DNA of 30,367 nt from Oscillospiraceae bacterium (lineage in GTDB: Bacteria; Bacillota_A; Clostridia; Oscillospirales; Ruminococcaceae), in the NCBI GenBank assembly GCA_018109965.1, contig JAGBFE010000215.1:1-30367 (forward strand), written 5' to 3'. This document shows, one piece after another, positions 25,211-30,367 of the stretch (within the stretch, counting starts at the first letter, position 1; each line of letters opens with the position of its first letter). The translations under genes were made by a program, and so were the position numbers. Under the pieces are notes generated by a model, which was not told the DNA's origin, ran no database searches, and saw nothing but the letters and a program-made list of their open reading frames with translations.

Positions 25211-26335
25211 TCAGCCCTCTACCCAGCCTTCGATAACCATTTTTGCCTGTTCGTCGGTGAGTTCAAATTCGTAAAATTCGTTGTAGTAGTATTTGATTTC
25301 TTCAACCATATCAATATCACTGAAAAGTTCAGGCTGCATAAGTGTAGCCATCCACATTACAAGCAATGTTGTTGTTGAGCCTTTGTCAAGGAAGAATACA
25401 CCTGATGGGATGCGGTGGAGTTCTTTGTTTTCAACAGCTTTGAGTGTTGCCCATTTGCTGTTTTCGCGGTACATACTTTTGATAACAAGTTCAGGGTTGT
25501 CACCGTGGTTGTCAACAAGGATAATGTCCGGGTCCCATGTATAAAGCTGTTCAGCTGTTACTTCAGGGAAGTTGGAGTTTTCTTCAGGTCCGAGAAGTGT
25601 GCCGCCTGCAAGATAAGTTTCGTACCAGCGGTTTTTGAGAGAGTAGGAAGCACGGATTTCTTCGCCCCATGTGTTGCCCCAGTAAACTGTTGGTCTTTCA
25701 CTTTCAGGGATATCCTTTGTGCGCTCATAAACCATTTTAAGTTTTTCTTCGCAGTATTTTGCCCATACTTCGTATTCGCTGTGTGCTTCTTCTGTGTCGA
25801 TAGCATCAGAGAGGATACGCAGTGGTGTTGTAAGTGTTGTTACAAACTCATCGATTGTCTGTGTCTGAGCCTGTTCCAGAGTATCCATAAGACCTGTGTT
25901 TTTTGTTGCAACGATAGCTGCCATATCAACAGCATCGAATTTTTTGAGCTCGATTTCGTTGTCGTAGTAAACAACAAGGTCGATATCCTGTGCAAGATAG
26001 TCCTCGATGTTTACTGTGGAACTTGGGTTGGCAGCAATACCTGCCATTTCGATAAGTTTTGGATTTGTAAGGTTTGCAAGAGGGTAGCTGTCTGTGTGAC
26101 CGCTTTTTACCATTACAACCTGGTCTGCTGCACCAAGCATAAATACCATTTCGTATGTAGGGCCTGCAATTGCAGCAATTTTGTCGATTTCGTTTGGAAC
26201 TTTGATTTCTCTGCCCAGAAGGTCAGTGATTGTGTGTGTTGTGCTGTCAGCATTTGTTACTTCACCTGCGCCGCAGCCAGCAAAGCTGAACATCATAAGG
26301 CAAGCCAAAGCCAGTGCAATAATGCGTTTTTTCAT
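25211..26335 (-). CDS. FecB/BtuF-type substrate-binding lipoprotein
   Basis: The 374-residue protein has a lipoprotein signal peptide ending FSFAGC (lipidated C21). The mature part opens with TITDLLGREIKVPNEIDKIAAIAGPTYEMVFMLGAADQVV, the standard start of the periplasmic-binding-protein-2 (TroA-like) fold. It continues with VNIEDYLAQDIDLVVYY and ends with a C-terminal lobe containing YTWDPDIILVDNHGD and ELHRIPSGVF. Proteins of this class bind ferric siderophores, heme, cobalamin, molybdate/tungstate or free metal chelates. The ligand cannot be read from sequence. It is the second gene of the operon, preceded by a long imperfect hairpin in the spacer. Confidence 0.92.
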   Translation of the reverse strand: MKKRIIALALACLMMFSFAGCGAGEVTNADSTTHTITDLLGREIKVPNEIDKIAAIAGPTYEMVFMLGAADQVVMVKSGHTDSYPLANLTNPKLIEMAGIAANPSSTVNIEDYLAQDIDLVVYYDNEIELKKFDAVDMAAIVATKNTGLMDTLEQAQTQTIDEFVTTLTTPLRILSDAIDTEEAHSEYEVWAKYCEEKLKMVYERTKDIPESERPTVYWGNTWGEEIRASYSLKNRWYETYLAGGTLLGPEENSNFPEVTAEQLYTWDPDIILVDNHGDNPELVIKSMYRENSKWATLKAVENKELHRIPSGVFFLDKGSTTTLLVMWMATLMQPELFSDIDMVEEIKYYYNEFYEFELTDEQAKMVIEGWVEG

Positions 26336-26358
26336 AAATTTATCATCCTTTTAATCAG

Positions 26359-26406
26359 CACAAAAGGCAGAAGTCAAGGAGGGGGCCCTTTCTTCCGCCG
26401 TTTGTG
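26359..26406 (-). promoter_or_regulatory. Long imperfect hairpin between lipoprotein A and the binding-protein gene
   Basis: Stacked short stems pair 26359-26364 with 26401-26406, 26366-26368 with 26397-26399, 26370-26373 with 26392-26395 and 26376-26379 with 26387-26390. No T run follows on the minus strand, so it looks like a stabilising or processing element rather than a terminator. Confidence 0.5.
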
Positions 26407-26425
26407 TCTATAAAGTACTAAAACA

Positions 26426-27346
26426 TTATTCTGTTACAAAGTTGATTTCTGTAATGGAGTATGTAACCCATTTCTGACCTGTACCGTTGATAAATGCAGA
26501 AAGGCCCATTGGCATATCTTTGATAGCTTTGTTGTTTGTCATACCATCGTACATTACAAAGAATTCAAGATTTTCGTAGAATGCTTTTTCATCAGGATAT
26601 GTTTTGTATTCTGTGTTTTTGCCAGCTGCGCCCATACCTGGTGTGCCGTAGATTTCGCATTCAACAACTGTGCCTTCGATTGTCATACCGAGTGCTGCAA
26701 GTTTTGCAACCATAGTTTCGTAGTCAATACCAAGGAAACGGCCTTCGTATGTAGCTTCGCCGCCTTTGTATTTGAATGAGCCGTCAAACATAGCTGTTGT
26801 AACTTTGGAGTCGCCAACAGGTGTTTTCTTCATAAAGTCGCTCATTGTGATAACGCCGATTTCTTCGCCGTTTACTTTAACAGGAACGGAGAATTCTGCA
26901 GCTGTTGTTACCATGTAGATATTCTGGATGCCGTAGATTGGGTCCTGACCAGGAACAATTGTGCCCCATGCTGTTGTGCCTTCGTTGTCACCGATAACAA
27001 CGCTAACGTCTGCAGGGCTTGTGTAGTAACGTACAAAACCATCAGTAGCTTCTACGAATACACCAACAACTGTGGAGATGTCGTATGCGCAAAGGTTTGT
27101 AAGTGTTGTTGCTGTGTATTTGTTGCCGTCAACTTCAGCTTCAGCAAATTTTGCGCTGATGGAATCGTATGTTGTGTTGCCGTCTGTAACATCCTGACCA
27201 TCAACAAACATATAAAGTTCTGTGAGTGCTGTTGTGTCAAGGCTTGGTGTTTCGTTACCGGCTTCGGAAGAAGCAGGTGCGGAAGAACAGGCAACCATGG
27301 ACATTGCAAGTGCAAATGTCATAACAAGTGCAAGTAATTTTTTCAT
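26426..27346 (-). CDS. Lipoprotein A, first gene of the metal-type transport operon
   Basis: The 306-residue protein has a lipoprotein signal (MKKLLALVMTFALAMSMVA, lipidated C20) and a short Ser-rich linker. Two similar parts can be suspected: YTATTLTNLCAYDISTVVGVFVEATDGFVRYY (about 77-108) and YEGRFLGIDYETMVAKLAALGMTIEGTVVECEIYG (about 200-234). Each has a groove-helix-strand pattern like sulfite-oxidase-type molybdopterin domains. The resemblance is faint and I would not name the family. Only C86 and C230 remain after the lipidated Cys. The start has GAAAGAGGAAA upstream. The gene lies directly behind a structured leader with a terminator, so its expression is probably controlled by attenuation. 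Confidence 0.7.
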   Translation of the reverse strand: MKKLLALVMTFALAMSMVACSSAPASSEAGNETPSLDTTALTELYMFVDGQDVTDGNTTYDSISAKFAEAEVDGNKYTATTLTNLCAYDISTVVGVFVEATDGFVRYYTSPADVSVVIGDNEGTTAWGTIVPGQDPIYGIQNIYMVTTAAEFSVPVKVNGEEIGVITMSDFMKKTPVGDSKVTTAMFDGSFKYKGGEATYEGRFLGIDYETMVAKLAALGMTIEGTVVECEIYGTPGMGAAGKNTEYKTYPDEKAFYENLEFFVMYDGMTNNKAIKDMPMGLSAFINGTGQKWVTYSITEINFVTE

Positions 27347-27375
27347 TTTGGGTTTCCTCTTTCATATAATTTAAA

Positions 27376-27403
27376 AATGCTGTCTTTGAAAAAAGACAGC
27401 ATT
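27376..27403 (-). terminator. Leader terminator (attenuator) of the metal-type transport operon
   Basis: An 11-bp perfect stem (27376-27386 with 27393-27403) with a 6-nt loop is followed on the minus strand by TTTTAAATT. It lies only 30 nt upstream of the lipoprotein A start codon, so it would stop transcription before the first gene unless prevented. Confidence 0.8.
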
Positions 27404-27553
27404 CAACCCCAGATAAACATATTGACCCCTTGTGGGCATTTTATCGTTATTAAATACGTTCTCTTTTCAAACACGGAAGGCAAGGTCATTTCTTCCCTTA
27501 CCCATCGGCTGTACAATCATAACTTTCGCTTTAGACTGTGTAGCTCGAGTAAC
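27404..27553 (-). promoter_or_regulatory. Structured 5' leader, candidate riboswitch of unknown class
   Basis: Two hairpins are predicted in the RNA. One is six pairs, a bulged U and three pairs (27513-27539, loop AGCGAAAG). The other is an eight-pair stem (27478-27503, GGGUAAGG with CCUUGCCU). The 3' arm of the second hairpin can alternatively pair with CAAGGGGUCA (27423-27432), a mutually exclusive fold. The region ends at the attenuator. No T-box, cobalamin, FMN, TPP, SAM or yybP signature was found. Confidence 0.5.
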
Positions 27554-27559
27554 ATAAAT

Positions 27560-27589
27560 ATGATATATTATCAGACTATAGTTTGTCAA
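27560..27589 (-). promoter_or_regulatory. Predicted promoter of the metal-type transport operon
   Basis: On the minus strand a perfect TTGACA (27584-27589) precedes TATATC/TATCAT at 16-18 bp spacing. A second TTGACA occurs at 27595-27600. The predicted start near 27553 gives a leader of about 205 nt. Confidence 0.5.
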
Positions 27590-27665
27590 TGGTTTGTCAA
27601 CCAAAACTATTATTTTTTGCAGATAAAACAAAGAAAAACACAATTTCTGTCCGAATTTATCGTTT

Positions 27666-28190
27666 CTATTTTGACAGTCGTTGTTTAAGTTCCTTGTTGT
27701 TTTCTATTATTTTTACCATCAGCAGACCGGCAACCATACAGCTTAAAAACTGTCCTGCCGCTACTGCAATGGCCTGTGCTGCAAACACTGCCGGGTTAAA
27801 ACCGCCTGCAATCACCACACACAGTTCCCAGCCGATAACCACAGCATTGAACACAATTGGCGGTATGGCTGACAAAACAGGAAGATTTTTAAAACGTATA
27901 TTTCGCAAAGCAAAACTTGTAAGTGCTGCCACAAAGGTTGCCGCTGTGCCAAAAATCATATCCAGCCCGCCAAGAATATTAGCCCCTGAAAAAAAGCCGA
28001 TAAGATTTGTCATAAAGCAGCCAATGGTAACTCCCCATACATTATGTATACCAAACACCGGCAGCAAGGTCATTGCTTCACTTATCCTTATCTGTACAGG
28101 GCCGTAGGAAATTGCGGAAAGGCACACACTTAATACTGTGTAGATTGCGGCTATCATTGCCTGATTTGCCATATAATTTGTTTTTTTCAT
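27666..28190 (-). CDS. queT: Queuosine precursor ECF transporter S component QueT
   Basis: The 174-residue membrane protein contains the QueT signature SAISYGPVQIRISEAMTLLPVFGIHNVWGVTIGCFMTNLIG and GGLDMIFGTAATFVAAL, with five to six hydrophobic spans. QueT binds preQ0/preQ1-type precursors of the tRNA base queuosine and works with the shared ECF energising module, whose genes are not in this window. I chose ATG at 28190 (MKKTNYM) because AAAAGGAG lies 7 nt upstream (GGAG at 28198-28201). A longer reading from 28262 would run through the leader terminator. The upstream leader has pseudoknot potential and an intrinsic terminator, consistent with preQ1 control. Confidence 0.93.
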   Translation of the reverse strand: MKKTNYMANQAMIAAIYTVLSVCLSAISYGPVQIRISEAMTLLPVFGIHNVWGVTIGCFMTNLIGFFSGANILGGLDMIFGTAATFVAALTSFALRNIRFKNLPVLSAIPPIVFNAVVIGWELCVVIAGGFNPAVFAAQAIAVAAGQFLSCMVAGLLMVKIIENNKELKQRLSK

Positions 28191-28242
28191 AAAATTACTC
28201 CTTTTGAATTTGTGCCAGGAGCTTTTTATGGACAAAATTAAA

Positions 28243-28270
28243 AGGTACGGTAAAAAGCTCAACCGTACCT
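28243..28270 (-). terminator. Leader terminator upstream of queT
   Basis: A 9-bp stem (28243-28251 with 28262-28270) is followed on the minus strand by TTTTAATTTT. It lies between the aptamer-like hairpin and the queT ribosome-binding site. Confidence 0.75.
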
Positions 28271-28278
28271 GTGTTTTG

Positions 28279-28333
28279 TTCAGTTAAAAAGCTTTATGTA
28301 CTGGCGGGAGAAAAGCTTGAAGGCTCCCGCAGG
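28279..28333 (-). promoter_or_regulatory. Candidate preQ1 riboswitch aptamer
   Basis: In the minus-strand RNA a 7-bp stem GCGGGAG/CUCCCGC (28324-28330 with 28304-28310) encloses a 13-nt loop containing AAGCUUU. A downstream AAAGCUU (28289-28295) can pair with the loop to form an H-type pseudoknot. That compact geometry and the queT context match preQ1 riboswitches; the class (I, II or III) cannot be settled by eye. Confidence 0.6.
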
Positions 28334-28354
28334 CTATTGTTTTGTAACAGATGT

Positions 28355-28383
28355 ATATTACCACACACTTTTACAAAAATCAA
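28355..28383 (-). promoter_or_regulatory. Predicted promoter of queT
   Basis: On the minus strand TTGATT (28378-28383) and TAATAT (28355-28360) are separated by 17 bp. The predicted start near 28348 begins shortly before the aptamer-like hairpin. Confidence 0.6.
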
Positions 28384-28399
28384 CAGACATTTTTATATT

Positions 28400-29254
28400 T
28401 TATTTACCAAGATACATTACACCTATACTGTGCGGACCAGCATTGATGGAAACCGCACTGCCGAGATAACAGACAAGTTTTGGCGGGTATCCCATTGCTT
28501 CTGTGCAGGCTGCAACAAGTTCATCCCCTGCTTCCTTATCAGCTGTATAACCAACCACATAGTCAGAAAAATCGCTGTTGCGTTCACGCATTTTTGCAAC
28601 AATACCCGGAATAAGCAGCTTGTCGCCCCTTGCTTTGAGCAGAACTTCGGTTTTGCCGTGCTTCATAAGAATTACAGGTCTTAAGCCCATAAGTTCCCCT
28701 GCAAAAGCTGCAGCTGCAGAAATTCGGCCTGACTTTTTCATAAACTTAAGTGAATATGTGCCAAGGATAATTTCGGTCTTTTCAAAACGTTCTTCCAGAT
28801 ATTCAACAATTTGTGCTGCTGTTGCACCGTCATCAATCATTTTGTCTGCACACATAACAGGATAACCATAACCAACAGAATAGCTTCGGCTGTCAACGAT
28901 TGTTATGTTCATATGGCTGTTTGGATTTTCGTCATAAAACATCTGGCGTGCCATAACCGCTGCATCGTGTGTTGCACTTGCACCTTTGTTGATGGAAACG
29001 TGAATTACATCGGTAACGCCATTCTGTGCCAGTTCACAGTATTTTTCAAAAAAGTCCACCATTGTGATATGGGCAGTTTTTGGAATATCCTCACATTTTT
29101 CCAGGACTTCATAAAATTCTTCCATAGTGTAATCAACACGTTCTTCACAGTCCTTGCCGTCGATGTTGATGTGGAAGTTCATAATGTCTACATTATTCAA
29201 TTTTTCATTCAATGGTATATCGCAAGCTGAATCTGTTAAAATTCTGATTGTCAA
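28400..29254 (-). CDS. DegV family protein (fatty-acid binding)
   Basis: The protein of about 284 residues shows the DegV pattern: an N-terminal TIRILTDSACDIP strand-loop, then VIHVSINKGASATHDAAVMARQMF, ITIVDSRSYSVGYG and the C-terminal GSAVSINAGPHSIGVMYLG. DegV/FakB proteins bind a fatty acid; FakB partners present it to FakA kinase, but no fakA is nearby. The start is a TTG at 29254 with GGGAG at 29263-29267, seven bases upstream. The longer TTG reading at 29269 overlaps trmL and lacks a site. It follows trmL by 5 nt and is the last gene of that operon. Confidence 0.92.
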   Translation of the reverse strand: MTIRILTDSACDIPLNEKLNNVDIMNFHINIDGKDCEERVDYTMEEFYEVLEKCEDIPKTAHITMVDFFEKYCELAQNGVTDVIHVSINKGASATHDAAVMARQMFYDENPNSHMNITIVDSRSYSVGYGYPVMCADKMIDDGATAAQIVEYLEERFEKTEIILGTYSLKFMKKSGRISAAAAFAGELMGLRPVILMKHGKTEVLLKARGDKLLIPGIVAKMRERNSDFSDYVVGYTADKEAGDELVAACTEAMGYPPKLVCYLGSAVSINAGPHSIGVMYLGK

Positions 29255-29259
29255 ACTTA

Positions 29260-29760
29260 TCACTCCCAACTGTATTTTGTAAGATTGCCCTGAGTTTCAA
29301 AGCCTTCAAAGTCCCATTGTCTCAGGATTTCGTAAGTTGCAATTGCCACAGTGTTTGATAGATTAAGACTGCGTATATTGGAAAGCATCGGCATTCTGAC
29401 ACAGGTGTCGGGATTGTTGTATAAAATCTCCTCATCTATTCCCTTGTCTTCTCTGCCGAATACTATAAATACATTGTCACCGTATTCAACATCTGTATAT
29501 CTGTGCCGTGCCTTTGTTGTAAAATAGTAGAATTTTCCATCAGGATTTTTGCTGAAGAAATCTTCGGTACTGTCATAATATGATACATTCAGTTTATCCC
29601 AATAGTCAAGCCCTGCCCTTTTAAGTTTTTTGTCTTCAATGACAAAACCCATAGGACCTACAAGATGCAAATGTGCTCCTGTTGCAGCACAGGTTCTGGC
29701 AATATTGCCTGTGTTCTGCGGTATCTGAGGCTGCAGCAGCACAATGTTAATTGTTTTCAT
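29260..29760 (-). CDS. trmL: tRNA (cytidine(34)-2'-O)-methyltransferase TrmL
   Basis: The 166-residue SPOUT enzyme has the three family motifs: PQIPQNTGNIARTCAATGAHLHLV near the N-terminus, VFGREDKGI in the middle and MPMLSNIRSLNLSNTVAIATYE near the C-terminus, which forms the knotted S-adenosylmethionine site. The length equals the short TrmL/CspR form without an extra RNA-binding domain. It methylates the ribose at the wobble position of certain leucine tRNAs. It lies 10 nt after the pyridoxal-kinase-like gene and 5 nt before the DegV gene. Confidence 0.93.
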   Translation of the reverse strand: MKTINIVLLQPQIPQNTGNIARTCAATGAHLHLVGPMGFVIEDKKLKRAGLDYWDKLNVSYYDSTEDFFSKNPDGKFYYFTTKARHRYTDVEYGDNVFIVFGREDKGIDEEILYNNPDTCVRMPMLSNIRSLNLSNTVAIATYEILRQWDFEGFETQGNLTKYSWE

Positions 29761-29770
29761 ATATATTTAC

Positions 29771-30367
29771 CTAATCTATAAGATATCTCAAATTTTGTTC
29801 CAGTTCTACCCCATAACGTGTATCAGTGTTTTCGCCCTGCCAGGTATTTTTTACACAGAGTTCCACAAAGCGACAGGCTTTTTCAACTGAAACGGTAAGA
29901 CTTTTGCCCTCCAGCAGATTTGCCGTCATTGTGGCACCAAACAAATCACCTGTTCCCGGGAAATGAACGGGAATATAATTGCAGTTTACAAACTCTGCTG
30001 CCGCATTGCCTTTTTGAGCTACACAGCATTTTACTGTGCCATCATCCAGCTTTGCTCCTGTTATAACCACAGAGCAATCATATTTATCTTTAAGCTGCAA
30101 AGCCATATCTGCAACCTGTTTTGCTGTAAAGACCGTCTGCGAGCATTCATTGTTCAGCAGAATATTGGCCTCGGTGGTATTTGGAACAATAATATCACTT
30201 TTGTAACAAAGCTGTGTTATTCCGTCAATAATATCACTGTCTATGGATGAATACAGTTTTCCGTTATCCGCCATAACAGGGTCACAGATTTTTATGGCAT
30301 CTGCGGAATAATCAAAAGCATCTTTTATCAGCTTTGCCTGAGCCTTGTTTGCAATAAAACCGCTCAG
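29771..30367 (-). CDS. Pyridoxal/pyridoxamine kinase-like protein (PfkB superfamily), N-terminus beyond the window
   Basis: The frame is open to the window end, so 198 C-terminal residues are visible and the ATG at 30274 is internal. Conserved features are SGFIANKAQAKLI, then ICDPVMADNGKLY (the DPVMGD motif of pyridoxal kinases), IIVPNTTEANILL and the catalytic GTGDLFGA, where the Asp acts as base. The enzyme phosphorylates B6 vitamers such as pyridoxal or pyridoxamine with ATP to feed the pyridoxal-phosphate pool. It heads the visible operon with trmL and the DegV gene. Confidence 0.88.
   Translation of the reverse strand: MSGFIANKAQAKLIKDAFDYSADAIKICDPVMADNGKLYSSIDSDIIDGITQLCYKSDIIVPNTTEANILLNNECSQTVFTAKQVADMALQLKDKYDCSVVITGAKLDDGTVKCCVAQKGNAAAEFVNCNYIPVHFPGTGDLFGATMTANLLEGKSLTVSVEKACRFVELCVKNTWQGENTDTRYGVELEQNLRYLID

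Noticed and set aside
27404..27560. T-box or cobalamin riboswitch in the metal-type operon leader
   Set aside because: The T-box AGGGUGG element and the cobalamin GCCACUG box are not present.
28191..28262. N-terminal extension of QueT
   Set aside because: It runs through the ribosome-binding site and the leader terminator, and the extra residues do not resemble the QueT family.

Overview
The window is a low-to-moderate GC chromosomal segment that looks like a spore-forming Clostridia-type Firmicute, probably a gut anaerobe. The signs are strong GGAGG ribosome-binding sites, short tightly packed operons, TTG and GTG starts, Spo0A-type boxes, a lipoprotein-rich surface and a QueT vitamin-like transporter. 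I see no rRNA, tRNA, CRISPR array, insertion sequence or phage gene. Most genes are on the minus strand; the plus-strand genes are the partial symporter and flavin reductase at the left end, an acyltransferase-gltS pair, and gap.

Left part (1-16 kb): this reads as a peptide and amino-acid utilisation region. It holds the end of an AGCS sodium:alanine-type symporter, a flavin-reductase-like protein, and a minus-strand run encoding an M6-like metallopeptidase, an M3 oligoendopeptidase and a MATE exporter. Next come a DUF885 metallopeptidase-like protein, a full oligopeptide ABC importer (binding lipoprotein, two permeases, two ATPases), a small membrane protein and an M24 Xaa-Pro-type aminopeptidase. 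Together they could import peptides and cut them to amino acids.

Middle (16-21.6 kb): an acyltransferase fused to a zinc ribbon and a C-terminal beta-rich domain overlaps a GltS-type glutamate symporter gene. A soluble histidine-kinase-like protein follows that lacks the phospho-acceptor histidine; two tandem Spo0A-type boxes lie between its predicted promoter and its start codon. Then come glyceraldehyde-3-phosphate dehydrogenase and a DUF1232 membrane protein.

Right part (21.7-27.6 kb): a six-gene minus-strand operon encodes lipoprotein A, a FecB/BtuF-type binding lipoprotein, a FecCD-type permease, its ATPase, lipoprotein B and a DUF4213/DUF364 protein. The two lipoproteins share nearly the same leader region but have different mature parts. 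The operon is preceded by a leader of about 200 nt that folds into hairpins and ends in an intrinsic terminator just before the first gene. I recognise no known riboswitch class in it, so this operon with its leader is my best candidate for an undescribed system, most likely uptake of a metal or metal complex.

Right end (27.7-30.4 kb): queT (queuosine-precursor transporter) lies behind a compact pseudoknot leader plus terminator that fits a preQ1-type riboswitch. Upstream of it lies a pyridoxal-kinase-like gene (cut by the window edge), trmL and a degV-family gene, apparently one operon. All functional calls come from reading motifs; no database search was possible.
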